Shown: one piece after another, positions 49,384 through 57,616 of the stretch
Numbering within the stretch: the stretch's first letter is position 1
Layout of the letters: each line of letters starts with the position of its first letter
Assembly: GCA_944328845.1 (NCBI GenBank)
Contig: CALVHV010000003.1
Coordinates: 1 to 57,631 of the forward strand
Reading direction: 5' to 3'
Source of the DNA: an uncultured Clostridia bacterium
GTDB taxonomy: Bacteria > Bacillota > Clostridia > Christensenellales > Borkfalkiaceae
DNA: 57,631 nucleotides
Notes under the pieces: model-generated
Told to the model about the DNA's origin: nothing
Database searches by the model: none
The model's input: only the letters and a program-made list of their open reading frames with translations
Translations under genes and position numbers: made by a program

Positions 49384-50124
49384 TCAGATATACATGCCGC
49401 CGTCCACTTTCAGCACGACGCCCGTGATATAGCGCGCATCCTCCGAAACGAGGAACTTGACGGCGTTGGCGATGTCCTTGGTCTCCCCCAGCTTTCCGAG
49501 CGGGATGAGTTTATACATTGCCTGTTTCTGCTCTTCGGTGAGCGCGTCCGTCATTGCCGTCTTGATAAAGCCGGGCGCCACCGCGTTGGCGGTGATGTTG
49601 CGGGCGCCGAATTCCTTGGCGACCGTCTTGGTCAGCCCGATGATGCCTGCCTTGGACGCGGCGTAGTTGGCCTGCCCCGCATTGCCCATCAGCCCGACCA
49701 CCGAACTGATGGAAACGATCCTGCCGTAACGCTTGCGCATCATGTACGGCGTGACGTGCTTGATCATGTTGAAGCAGCCCTTGAGATTGATGGACAGCAC
49801 TCTGTCCCACTCCGCCTCTTCCATGCGCAGGAGGAGGTTATCCGCCGTGATCCCCGCATTGTTGACGAGGATGTCGATCTTTCCGAAATCTTTGACGATC
49901 TGATCGACCACATTTTTGGTTGCGGTGAAATCGGATACGTCGCACCGATAGTAGCGCGCCGTGACCCCTGCCGCCGTCAGCGCATCCAGCGTAGCCTGTG
50001 CCGCCGCCTGATCGCTGTAATCGACCACCGCGATGTCTGTATTTTCTGCGGCGAGGGTGAGCGCGATCTCCGCGCCGATACCCCTGCCTGCGCCCGTAAC
50101 GAGCGCGATCCTTTTTTCTGCCAT
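49384..50124 (-). CDS. fabG: 3-oxoacyl-ACP reductase
   Basis: A 246-residue short-chain dehydrogenase. VTGAGRGIGAEIA is the NADPH-binding glycine motif, NNAGIT follows, and the catalytic Ser/Tyr/Lys lie in SISSVVGLMGNAGQANYAASKAG. It reduces beta-ketoacyl-ACP. The ATG at 50124 has AAGGAAGG before it. It follows fabD in the usual order. Confidence 0.95.
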   Translation of the reverse strand: MAEKRIALVTGAGRGIGAEIALTLAAENTDIAVVDYSDQAAAQATLDALTAAGVTARYYRCDVSDFTATKNVVDQIVKDFGKIDILVNNAGITADNLLLRMEEAEWDRVLSINLKGCFNMIKHVTPYMMRKRYGRIVSISSVVGLMGNAGQANYAASKAGIIGLTKTVAKEFGARNITANAVAPGFIKTAMTDALTEEQKQAMYKLIPLGKLGETKDIANAVKFLVSEDARYITGVVLKVDGGMYI

Positions 50125-50172
50125 AGCCTTCCTTTTAACAACAAAAATTTTATTTATGTTTAATAACAACCA

Positions 50173-51009
50173 TTAACCGCGCGCAACCAACCCTGTGAGC
50201 ACCTTGCCGGGGCCCACTTCGACAAACTCTTCGACGCCGCGCGCCTTCATGGCCGCCACCGTTGCCGTAAAGCGGACGGGCGAGCACATCTGCTGCGCGA
50301 GGGTGCGGACAAAATCGCCTTCGTACGGTTTTGCCGTGAGGTTGGCGTACACGTCCAGGCGGGGCACATTCATCTGCAATCCGCGCAAAAACTCTTCAAA
50401 CGCGGCCGCCTCGGGCGCGAGTTCGGGGCAATGGAACATGCCCGAAACGCGCAGCTTCATGGCGCGGCCGCCCGCCGCCTTGACTTTGGCGGTAAAGTCC
50501 GCCTCCGCTTCCGCTTTGCAGGCGACGACCGTCTGTTTGCTTCCGTTATAATTGGCGGGATGGTTGTTCTCGCCGTCGCAGAGGGACTCCACCGCCTCGG
50601 GAGAAAGCCCGATGACGGCGATCATGCAGCCCGCAACGCGCTGTGTATACGCTTCCATCAGTTCCGCGCGCTTGCAGATAGTGCGGAACGCGTCCTCTTC
50701 GGAGAGAACGCCCGCAAAACAAAGCGCGGGCACTTCGCCGACGGAAAAGCCGCAGGCGCAATCGGGCGTACCCAGCTCCTCTTCCTTCGCGTAGGCGTAG
50801 GCGAGGTCAGCCAAAAACATGGTGGGTTGTGTAAGGAGCGTTCTGTTCAGCTCTTCCTGCGTGCCGCAGAGCATTTTCTCCACGGTGCCGGGGCGGATGG
50901 TTTCCGCCATGTCGAACAGTTTTTTGACTTTGGGAAGGTGTTTGACGTCCGCCGCCATGCCGGGCACCTGCGCGCCCTGACCTGCGAACAGAAAGGCTAC
51001 ACGTCCCAT
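50173..51009 (-). CDS. fabD: malonyl-CoA:ACP transacylase
   Basis: A 278-residue transferase. AFLFAGQGAQVPGM is the N-terminal hallmark. The nucleophile is Ser89 in GFSVGEVPA; most enzymes have GHSLGE, so the usual His before Ser is Phe here. The catalytic His is in VSGMFHCPEL, where most have PFHS. Both changes may affect rate or selectivity; the rest is typical. The start overlaps the end of fabK by 13 bases. Confidence 0.92.
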   Translation of the reverse strand: MGRVAFLFAGQGAQVPGMAADVKHLPKVKKLFDMAETIRPGTVEKMLCGTQEELNRTLLTQPTMFLADLAYAYAKEEELGTPDCACGFSVGEVPALCFAGVLSEEDAFRTICKRAELMEAYTQRVAGCMIAVIGLSPEAVESLCDGENNHPANYNGSKQTVVACKAEAEADFTAKVKAAGGRAMKLRVSGMFHCPELAPEAAAFEEFLRGLQMNVPRLDVYANLTAKPYEGDFVRTLAQQMCSPVRFTATVAAMKARGVEEFVEVGPGKVLTGLVARG

Positions 51010-51938
51010 TTTACGCCCTCCATCATCTTTTCCGCCTGCGACATGATCTCTTCGATCATCTCGGCGGCAGGCTGTTCTTTTTTCACCATGCCGGCGATCT
51101 GCCCTGCGAGGAAGCATCCTTCCTCCGCATTGCCGTCTTTGGCGGCTTTGCGCAGGGAACCGACCCCGAACTCTTCCAGCTTTTCGTCCGGATAGTTGGA
51201 GTCCGCCTCCAGCTTGGCGTACTGATTTGTATAGGCAGTCTTGATGGCGCGGACAGGATGTCCCAGCCTGCGCCCGGTGACCATGGTGGAGATGTCCTTT
51301 GCAGCCAACACCTTCTTTTTATACTCAGCGCTGACCGTACATTCGTTGGCGACGAGGAAACGGGTGCCCATCTGCACGCCGCAGGCGCCCAGCGCGAACG
51401 CGGCGACCATGCCTCTGCCGTCCGCAATGCCGCCCGCCGCAACGACGGGGATGCTGACCGTATCCACGACCTGCGGAACGAGCGCCATGGTGGTGAGATC
51501 GCCGACGTGCCCGCCGCTCTCGCCGCCCTCGGCGACGACTGCGTCCACGCCCGCGCGCTCTACCATCTTGGCAAGCGCGGTGGATGCGACGACGGGGATG
51601 ATCTTGATACCCGCCTCCTTCCACATTTTGACAAAGCGGGAGGGATTGCCCGCGCCCGTCGTGACGACAGGGACTTTTTCTTCCGCCACCATCTTTGCCA
51701 CTTCCTCGACGTGCGGGCTCATCAGCATGATGTTCACGCCGAAGGGCTTATCCGTCATGGTGCGGCACTTTCTGATCTCTTCGCGCACCCAATCGGCATT
51801 GGCGTTCATCGCGGAGATGATGCCGAGCCCGCCCGCATTGGAAACAGCGCTCGCCAAAGAGGCATCGGCGATCCACGCCATGCCTCCCTGCATGATCGGG
51901 TATTGAATACCCAAAAGTTTTGTAAGTTTGGTCTGCAT
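50997..51938 (-). CDS. fabK: enoyl-ACP reductase II (FabK)
   Basis: A 313-residue flavoenzyme of the nitronate monooxygenase/2-nitropropane dioxygenase fold. GIQYPIMQGGMAWIADASLASAVSNAGGLGII and AEGGESGGHVGDLTTMALVPQVVD are FabK motifs, as is VAAGGIADGRGMVAAFALGACGVQMGTRF. It replaces FabI in many Gram-positives and makes them resistant to triclosan. ATG at 51938 follows the acpP stop by one base (TAAAATG), so translation is coupled. Confidence 0.95.
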   Translation of the reverse strand: MQTKLTKLLGIQYPIMQGGMAWIADASLASAVSNAGGLGIISAMNANADWVREEIRKCRTMTDKPFGVNIMLMSPHVEEVAKMVAEEKVPVVTTGAGNPSRFVKMWKEAGIKIIPVVASTALAKMVERAGVDAVVAEGGESGGHVGDLTTMALVPQVVDTVSIPVVAAGGIADGRGMVAAFALGACGVQMGTRFLVANECTVSAEYKKKVLAAKDISTMVTGRRLGHPVRAIKTAYTNQYAKLEADSNYPDEKLEEFGVGSLRKAAKDGNAEEGCFLAGQIAGMVKKEQPAAEMIEEIMSQAEKMMEGVKWDV

Positions 51939-51939
51939 T

Positions 51940-52167
51940 TTACTTGTTCGCAACTGCCTCGTCGATCTTTTCGATCAGTTCGCCGACGGTGGAAAGCTGC
52001 ATGTTTTCGCCGAGGGAAATGTCGTATGCCTCTTCGATCTGCATAACGATGTCCACTTTGTCGAGGGAATCGAATTCCAGCTCGTCAAAGGTAGTTTCGG
52101 GGGTGATGTCCAGGTCTTCGCCCTTGCATTCGCTCAGAATTTCCTTCAATTTTTCCAACGTAGTCAT
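51940..52167 (-). CDS. acpP: acyl carrier protein
   Basis: A 75-residue acidic helical protein. Ser34 in LEFDSLDKVDIVMQIEE is the phosphopantetheine site. It carries growing acyl chains to all enzymes encoded around it. It lies between fabH and fabK, tightly spaced. Confidence 0.97.
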   Translation of the reverse strand: MTTLEKLKEILSECKGEDLDITPETTFDELEFDSLDKVDIVMQIEEAYDISLGENMQLSTVGELIEKIDEAVANK

Positions 52168-52210
52168 AATTTTGTTCTCCTTTCTATGTTATATATTTTT
52201 TTGATTGTGA

Positions 52211-53176
52211 TCAGTCTTTCATCCACTGCACGATGCACGCGCCGCTGGTCAGCCCGCCGCCGAAAGCGACGAAGAGAAGTTTGTCACCCTTGCGGAAGGT
52301 CCCCTTTTTGGCGTACTCGTCCAGAAGCACCATCACGGAGGTGGCGGACATATTGCCGCACTCTTCGATGTTGAGCAAGACCTTGCTCTTGTCGATCTTG
52401 AATTTTTTCAGGCTGGCGTCGATGATGCGGACGTTTGCCTGATGAGGCAGATACCAATCGATCTGTGCAGGCGAAAGATTTGCCCGCGCGCACACTTCCT
52501 CGATGTTCCTGCCCATGGCGTTGACGGCAAATTTATACACTTCGCCCCCGTCCATGTGCATGGCGAGTTTTTCCTGCTCGTACTCATTGTACGGGCTGTT
52601 GAGCCCCTCAATGTTAGGCATGCGGATGACTTTGGAATCGGGATTGGTAGACAAAACGCCCGCCAGTCTTCCTTCCCCCGCACGCACGACCATGGCGCCC
52701 GTACCGTCACCGAACAGGACACAGCTGGCGCGGTCTGTCCAGTCGACCAGTTTACTCATTGCCTCCGCAGAGACAATGAGCACCGTCTTGGCCTTGCCGG
52801 ACGCGATGAAGGAATCCGCCACTTCCATACAGTACAGCACGCCTACGCAGGCGGCGTTCAGATCGAAGGAGGGCGCGTGCGACCCGATCGCCTCGCCCAC
52901 GATACAGGCGAGGGAGGGAGTGTAGGTATCCCCGCGCATGGTGGCACAGAGGATGAGGTCTACGTCCGCACCCGTCACCCCAGCGTCCGCCAGCGCGATC
53001 TGCGCGGAACGGATGGCGAGGTCGTCCAGCTTTTCGTGCGTAAGCACATGGCGGCGACGGATACCCGTACGGGTATAGATCCACTCGTCGGAAGTGTCGA
53101 GAAATTGTGCGAGGTCGTCGTTGGTGACCACCTTTTCGGGAAGGGCGCTGCCCGTCCCCGCTATATAAAAAGACAT
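52211..53176 (-). CDS. fabH: beta-ketoacyl-ACP synthase III
   Basis: A 321-residue enzyme starting fatty acid synthesis from acetyl- or branched acyl-CoA and malonyl-ACP. Cys110 in FDLNAACVGVLY is the nucleophile, His lies in WYLPHQANVRII, and Asn in NIEECGNMSATS. The ATG at 53176 follows GAGGCAG; a longer frame upstream covers the promoter. First gene of the main fab transcript. Confidence 0.96.
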   Translation of the reverse strand: MSFYIAGTGSALPEKVVTNDDLAQFLDTSDEWIYTRTGIRRRHVLTHEKLDDLAIRSAQIALADAGVTGADVDLILCATMRGDTYTPSLACIVGEAIGSHAPSFDLNAACVGVLYCMEVADSFIASGKAKTVLIVSAEAMSKLVDWTDRASCVLFGDGTGAMVVRAGEGRLAGVLSTNPDSKVIRMPNIEGLNSPYNEYEQEKLAMHMDGGEVYKFAVNAMGRNIEEVCARANLSPAQIDWYLPHQANVRIIDASLKKFKIDKSKVLLNIEECGNMSATSVMVLLDEYAKKGTFRKGDKLLFVAFGGGLTSGACIVQWMKD

Positions 53177-53239
53177 ACGGTTGTCTGCCTCCCTGAATTG
53201 GAGAAGCGGCGCAAAAAGGAGCGCCTGCCCTCTCTTACA

Positions 53240-53268
53240 ATTATAGTAAATTTGACCGTTTAAGTCAA
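53240..53268 (-). promoter_or_regulatory. fabH operon promoter with overlapping dyad
   Basis: TTGACT (53268-53263) and TATAAT (53245-53240) with a 17-base spacer on the minus strand. TTGAC and GTCAA form an inverted repeat around seven bases over the -35 box and spacer, a possible operator for a lipid regulator. No FapR or FabT gene is visible nearby. Confidence 0.72.
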
Positions 53269-53330
53269 GCCATATTCTGAAAAAGGAATAAAAACCGCTA
53301 CAAAACGCTTTGTTTTGTACAGCATGTTTA

Positions 53331-53368
53331 CAAAAAACGTGCGCCCGACGGAAAAAACGCGGGCGCAC
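53331..53368 (-). terminator. terminator of the secB-like/fabZ unit
   Basis: GTGCGCCCG and CGGGCGCAC (53368-53360 with 53348-53339) form the stem, followed by G and six T on the minus strand, 19 bases after the fabZ stop. Confidence 0.83.
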
Positions 53369-53386
53369 ACGAAACAAATGAACATT

Positions 53387-53806
53387 TTATGATTTTTTCG
53401 GTACAATGGCAAAAGAAAATTCTGCGCTGGTGCAGAGTTTCCCGTTTGCTTCCAGCTTGCCTTTTGCAAAGCAGAAGATCCCCCTGCGCCCCGTCAGCGA
53501 GACGGTCATCACCGCCGTATCGCCGGGCAAGAGCGGGTTTTTGAACTTGACGTTGTTCAGCCCCGTATACATGGGCAGACAGTCGTGCACATCGGGAATG
53601 AGGGCGACCGCCGTCTGCGCGATCATCTCGCACTGAATGACGCCGGGAACGATGGGATTGCCGGGGAAATGCCCCTGCAGGAAAAACTCGTCCCCCTTGA
53701 CGGTGTACTTTGCCACCGCCTCGCCCTGTTCGTTGATCTCTACTTCCTCGATGAGAAGCATGGGTTCGCGGTGAGGAAGCAGTTTTTTGATCTCTTCTTT
53801 ATTCAT
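53387..53806 (-). CDS. fabZ: 3-hydroxyacyl-ACP dehydratase
   Basis: A 139-residue hot-dog-fold protein. LLPHREPMLLIEEV is the family start, and the active site lies in FLQGHFPGNPIVPGVIQCEMIAQTA with His and the following Glu. The ATG at 53806 has GAGGAG seven bases before. It shares a transcript with the SecB-like gene and is separated from fabH by a terminator and a new promoter. Confidence 0.95.
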   Translation of the reverse strand: MNKEEIKKLLPHREPMLLIEEVEINEQGEAVAKYTVKGDEFFLQGHFPGNPIVPGVIQCEMIAQTAVALIPDVHDCLPMYTGLNNVKFKNPLLPGDTAVMTVSLTGRRGIFCFAKGKLEANGKLCTSAEFSFAIVPKKS

Positions 53807-53816
53807 GAAAATCTCC

Positions 53817-54242
53817 TCAGGAAACGATGCCCTCTTTGTCCCTGTCCTCGGCAAAGAGCGGGCCGTTGATGACGGGCAGAACGACGGGTGCTGCCATTGC
53901 CGCCGTGGTCAGCGTGGTGACCGCCGCGCGCAGGTAAGGATACAGGAGCGCAGTCCCCTCCACGACGACGGCGCGGCGCTCTTCGTCCGTTGCCGCCTCC
54001 GATTCGAAAACGCCCGTAAAGGTGACATTGAGGTCGAAAGGCTTGGGAGAATCGTCCGTCTTTTCGATCTTTACCGTCAGCGTGATAAAGCAAAGCTTAT
54101 CGTTTTCCACCGCGCGGCGCACTTTGCGCGAAAAGGTGGGTTTGAGTTCCATTTTACCGCCGTTCTGCGGGCGCACGGCATTGAGCCTGATGCTCATTTC
54201 GTCTGCGCGAAGTCCTTTGAGAGAAAAATTCACTTTCTGCAT
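53817..54242 (-). CDS. SecB-like protein-export chaperone
   Basis: A 141-residue protein. VEGTALLYPYLRAAVTTLTTAAMAAPVVLPVINGPLF corresponds to the SecB core helix and its PVNFxALF-like end; the preceding part has the alternating strands of SecB (VNFSLKGLRADEM, ITLTVKIEK, LNVTFTGVFES). SecB is typical of proteobacteria; related proteins occur in some Gram-positives, sometimes with toxin-antitoxin pairs, but no toxin gene is near. It is the first gene before fabZ, behind a perfect promoter. The ATG at 54242 lacks a clear ribosome site. Confidence 0.72.
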   Translation of the reverse strand: MQKVNFSLKGLRADEMSIRLNAVRPQNGGKMELKPTFSRKVRRAVENDKLCFITLTVKIEKTDDSPKPFDLNVTFTGVFESEAATDEERRAVVVEGTALLYPYLRAAVTTLTTAAMAAPVVLPVINGPLFAEDRDKEGIVS

Positions 54243-54333
54243 GTTCGATACCCCGTAAAAGTTTTTGTGCGAAGCTGTTCCGCCGCACCATAGGCTTTGC
54301 AGGAACGCGCTTCCGCATACATCCATTTCTAAT

Positions 54334-54362
54334 ATTATACTTTTAAAATGGTCGTTTGTCAA
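54334..54362 (-). promoter_or_regulatory. perfect consensus promoter of the secB-like/fabZ unit
   Basis: TTGACA (54362-54357) and TATAAT (54339-54334) match both hexamers exactly with a 17-base spacer. About 85 bases of leader precede the start at 54242. Confidence 0.83.
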
Positions 54363-54371
54363 TATTTCTTC

Positions 54372-54421
54372 GAAAAAAGTACGCCCTCTTCCCGCCGCGA
54401 TCTTTGTCGGGCGGGAAGAGG
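54372..54421 (-). terminator. cysS terminator
   Basis: CCTCTTCCCGCC and its complement (54410-54421 with 54385-54396) form a 12-pair stem around 13 bases, followed shortly by six T on the minus strand (54378-54372). Confidence 0.8.
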
Positions 54422-54427
54422 CTGTCT

Positions 54428-55825
54428 TTATCCGATTTTATACGTCGTACCGTTCGGCGTATCCGTCAGCGTCACGCCCTTGGCGGCGAGTTCGGCGCGG
54501 ATGCGGTCGGCCTCGGCGTAGTTCTTCGCCTTCTTGGCGGCGGCGCGCGCCGCAATGGCCGCCTCGATCTCTTCCGCCGAAAGCGCGCTCTCTTTCTTCT
54601 CTTCCGCTTTGAGAAGGTCGAGGGAGAGCACCTTGTCGAAATCTTCCAAAAGCGCGCGCTTGGTGGCGCCGTTCAGATCTTTTGCCTTGATCACGTCGTA
54701 CACGCAGGTGACGGCGAGCGAGGTATTCAGATCGGCATCCATCGCGTCGCAGAACGCCTTTTTATAGCGGGCAAATCCTTCCTCGTCCCTCTCCCCTTCC
54801 TGCGGGATGGCGAGGGCGCGCTGCCGAAGCTTGCGGTAAGCGTTGGCGGCGTTGTCGAAAGAATCTTCCGAATACACAAGAGAATTGCGGTAATGAGACT
54901 GCAGGCAGAAAAAGCGGTATTCCATGGGAGAATATCCTTCCTCTTCCAGCTTTTTGAGTGTGAGGAACCCGCCCGAAGATTTGCTCATCTTGCCGCCGGC
55001 GGTGTTGAGGTGCAGAACGTGGAACCAGTACTTGCACCAATTGTGTCCGAGATACGCCTCACTCTGCGCGATCTCGTTGGTGTGATGGGGAAAGACGTTA
55101 TCGATCCCGCCGCAGTGGATGTCCACATATTCGCCCAGGTATTTCATGGCGATGCACGAACATTCGATGTGCCAGCCGGGGTATCCTACGCCCCACGGAC
55201 TGTACCATTTGAGCGCCTGGTCTTCGAACTTGGATTTGGTGAACCACAGCACGAAGTCGTTTTTGTTGCGCTTGTTCTCGTCCTCGTCCACGCCTTCGCG
55301 CACGCCCACTTCCAGGTCGTCTTCCTTGAAGTTAAAGAACTTATGGTACTGCTCCACCTTGGAAGTATCGAAATAGACGTTCCCGCCCGCTTTATAGGCG
55401 TATCCCTTTTCCATCAGCACGGAAATGACGCGGATGAATTCGTCCACGCAGCCGGTAGCGGGCTGGACAAAATCCGGGCGCTTGATGTTCAGCGCGGCGC
55501 AGTCGGCAAAGAAAGCGTCCGTGTAGAACTTGGCAAGTTCCAGAACCGTCTTATGCTCCCGCTTTGCACCGAGCAGCATCTTATCCTCGCCGCTGTCCGC
55601 GTCCGAAGAAAGGTGTCCGATGTCCGTGATGTTCATCACGCGCGTGACGTCGTACCCCGCATAGCGCAGGTATTTTTCCAGCACGTCCTCCATCAGGTAG
55701 GTGCGCAGGTTGCCGATGTGGGCAAAGTTGTAGACGGTGGGCCCGCAGGTATACATACTCACTTTCCCCGCCTCGTGCGGGACAAAGTCTTGCGTCGTTC
55801 TCGTCAGGGTGTTGTAAAGTTTCAT
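54428..55825 (-). CDS. cysS: cysteinyl-tRNA synthetase
   Basis: A 465-residue class I synthetase. MYTCGPTVYNFAHIGNLRTYL contains the first zinc Cys and the HIGH-like HIGN; the zinc ligands continue in HIECSCIAMKYLG and HHTNEIAQSEA; KMSKS is in GGKMSKSSGGFLT. The C-terminal helical domain ends in a DxPxGTxWK-like segment (DTPNGTTYKIG). It has its own promoter and terminator, and no T-box leader is present. Confidence 0.97.
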   Translation of the reverse strand: MKLYNTLTRTTQDFVPHEAGKVSMYTCGPTVYNFAHIGNLRTYLMEDVLEKYLRYAGYDVTRVMNITDIGHLSSDADSGEDKMLLGAKREHKTVLELAKFYTDAFFADCAALNIKRPDFVQPATGCVDEFIRVISVLMEKGYAYKAGGNVYFDTSKVEQYHKFFNFKEDDLEVGVREGVDEDENKRNKNDFVLWFTKSKFEDQALKWYSPWGVGYPGWHIECSCIAMKYLGEYVDIHCGGIDNVFPHHTNEIAQSEAYLGHNWCKYWFHVLHLNTAGGKMSKSSGGFLTLKKLEEEGYSPMEYRFFCLQSHYRNSLVYSEDSFDNAANAYRKLRQRALAIPQEGERDEEGFARYKKAFCDAMDADLNTSLAVTCVYDVIKAKDLNGATKRALLEDFDKVLSLDLLKAEEKKESALSAEEIEAAIAARAAAKKAKNYAEADRIRAELAAKGVTLTDTPNGTTYKIG

Positions 55826-55856
55826 GATATTCTCCGATAGAATGATCTCTCAATTA

Positions 55857-55885
55857 TTATAGCACGGTTCTTGCACGCACACAAG
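55857..55885 (-). promoter_or_regulatory. cysS promoter
   Basis: TTGTGT (55885-55880) and TATAAT (55862-55857) with a 17-base spacer and an extended TGC before the -10 box on the minus strand. The leader is only about 25 bases. Confidence 0.7.
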
Positions 55886-55889
55886 CGAA

Positions 55890-56390
55890 TTACAGAGAAA
55901 CTGCCTCCGCGATCGCCTGCACCGTCTCTTCCACCGTATGATTTTCGCAATCGACGGTGATGTCCGCATACTTTTCGTAGAGGGGCACGCGCTCGGCATA
56001 CAGCTGCGCCACCGTCTCGCCCGAGGTACGCATCACCACGCCGCGGCGGAAGATATTTTTCAGCCGCTTTTCCAGTGCGGGCTCGCCCAGTTTCAGGTAT
56101 ACGACGACGCCCAGCTCCTTGAGGTGCGCCATCGCCTTTTCTCCGTAGATGACGGAGCCGCCCGTCGAGATGACGCAATGCTCCGCCCAGAGTTCGGCGT
56201 TGACCTCTTCTTCAATGCGCAAAAACTCTTCCGAGCCCTTTTCGCGGATGATGTCGCACAGGAGAGCGCGCTCGCGGTTCTGGATGAGCAGGTCTGTGTC
56301 GATAAAGCCGTAGCCGATCGCCTTGGCAAGCAATACCCCCGCCGTGCTCTTGCCGGAAGCGGGCATGCCGATGAGTATGATATTTTTCAT
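55890..56390 (-). CDS. aroK: shikimate kinase
   Basis: A 166-residue P-loop kinase of the aromatic amino acid pathway. GMPASGKST (8-16) is Walker A; GFIDTDLLIQ gives the Asp pair that binds shikimate; FRRIEEEV-like FLRIEEEVNAEL and STGGSVIYGE are conserved, and the lid lies around RRGVVMRTSGE. It stands alone, divergent from mutY. Confidence 0.92.
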   Translation of the reverse strand: MKNIILIGMPASGKSTAGVLLAKAIGYGFIDTDLLIQNRERALLCDIIREKGSEEFLRIEEEVNAELWAEHCVISTGGSVIYGEKAMAHLKELGVVVYLKLGEPALEKRLKNIFRRGVVMRTSGETVAQLYAERVPLYEKYADITVDCENHTVEETVQAIAEAVSL

Positions 56391-56414
56391 GCTTTTCCTC
56401 CGTACGTCTATTCT

Positions 56415-56443
56415 ATTATACGGTTTTTTTGAAAAAAAGTCAA
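56415..56443 (-). promoter_or_regulatory. aroK promoter
   Basis: TTGACT (56443-56438) and TATAAT (56420-56415) with a 17-base spacer on the minus strand, back to back with the mutY promoter. Confidence 0.75.
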
Positions 56444-56449
56444 TTTCTG

Positions 56450-56478
56450 TTGGCGCAAACGCAAATTTATGCTAAAAT
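56450..56478 (+). promoter_or_regulatory. mutY promoter placed for a leaderless transcript
   Basis: TTGGCG (56450-56455) and TAAAAT (56473-56478) with a 17-base spacer. Only six bases separate the -10 box from the ATG at 56485, so the first transcribed base should be the start codon itself. Confidence 0.65.
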
Positions 56479-56484
56479 ATCTGC

Positions 56485-57573
56485 ATGGACGAAAAGATCG
56501 CACGGCAAAAGGCAGAGACGCTGCCCTCCCTGCTTTTGCCCTGGTATGACAAAAACAAGAGAGACCTCCCCTGGCGGGAAAACACCGACCCCTACCGCGT
56601 ATGGGTGTCCGAGATCATGCTGCAGCAGACGCGCGTGGAGGCGGCAAAAGAACACTACCGCAGATTTTTGCGCAAACTCCCCACCGTGCAGGCACTTGCC
56701 GACTGCAGCGAAGACGAGCTGTTCAAGCTTTGGGAGGGATTGGGCTATTATTCGCGCGCAAAAAACCTGCACAAGGCGGCAAAGATCGTGGCAAAAGAGG
56801 GCTTCCCTACCGACGCGGAGGGCTGGCGCAACCTGCCCGGGATCGGCGACTATACGGCAGGTGCCATCTCTTCCATCGCATTCGGGCAGCCTTCCCCCGC
56901 CGTGGACGGGAACGTGGTGCGCGTGCTCTCCCGCCTCTTGGGGGACGCAAGAGAACAGGACCTCTTGCGCGGGGAATACGCAAAACTGCTTGCGCCCGCT
57001 TACCCGAAAGAGAGATGCGGCGACTTTACACAGAGTCTGATGGAGTTGGGCGCCACCGTATGCCTGCCCGCTTCCCCAGCCTGCCTCACCTGCCCTCTGT
57101 TCTCCCTCTGTGAGACGAAGAGCGACGCCCTGCCCGTCAGGAAAAAGAAGCCGGAACGGCGCAAAAGCGACATGACGCTGCTGCTCTTTTATGACAATAC
57201 GGGTGCCGCGGTGTGCAAGCGCCGCGAGGGCGTATTACAGGGTACGTACGCCTTTTTTACGGCGGAGCGCGCCATGGATGCGGAGCAGGTTGCCTCGTTT
57301 CTGCAAAGCTGCGGGCTGAACGGATTTTCCATCGGAGCGCCCGCGTCGCACAGGCACGTGTTCACCCACCTCGAATGGGACATGACCGCCTACCCCGTGC
57401 GGACGGAACAAGACCTCTCCCGCCTGCGGGTGCCCGACGGGACGGCGTTCCCCTGCACCGATTTTTCCGATCTCCTCTATGCGCCCGTGCGGGAGATCGA
57501 AGAAAAATACTCCCTGCCTTCCGCCTACCGATGGTGCCTGCAAGTACTGAAAAAGGTTTGCAACAAACAATAG
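56485..57573 (+). CDS. mutY: A/G-specific adenine DNA glycosylase
   Basis: A 362-residue base-excision repair enzyme removing adenine opposite 8-oxoguanine. Glu43 in SEIMLQQTRV and Asp141 in VDGNVVRVLSRL are catalytic, LPGIGDYTAGAI is the helix-hairpin-helix, and Cys193, Cys200, Cys203 and Cys209 form the C-x6-C-x2-C-x5-C iron-sulfur site. The C-terminal third is the MutT-like 8-oxoG recognition domain. No Shine-Dalgarno site precedes the ATG; see the promoter entry. The window ends shortly after. Confidence 0.96.
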   Translation: MDEKIARQKAETLPSLLLPWYDKNKRDLPWRENTDPYRVWVSEIMLQQTRVEAAKEHYRRFLRKLPTVQALADCSEDELFKLWEGLGYYSRAKNLHKAAKIVAKEGFPTDAEGWRNLPGIGDYTAGAISSIAFGQPSPAVDGNVVRVLSRLLGDAREQDLLRGEYAKLLAPAYPKERCGDFTQSLMELGATVCLPASPACLTCPLFSLCETKSDALPVRKKKPERRKSDMTLLLFYDNTGAAVCKRREGVLQGTYAFFTAERAMDAEQVASFLQSCGLNGFSIGAPASHRHVFTHLEWDMTAYPVRTEQDLSRLRVPDGTAFPCTDFSDLLYAPVREIEEKYSLPSAYRWCLQVLKKVCNKQ

Positions 57574-57580
57574 CTCTCCC

Positions 57581-57616
57581 GCGCCCGACGGCAGTTTTTG
57601 CCGTCGGGCGCTTTTT
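57581..57616 (+). terminator. mutY terminator
   Basis: A GC-rich stem (GCGCCCGACGGCA with its complement, 57581-57611) is followed by five T, eight bases after the mutY stop. Confidence 0.9.
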
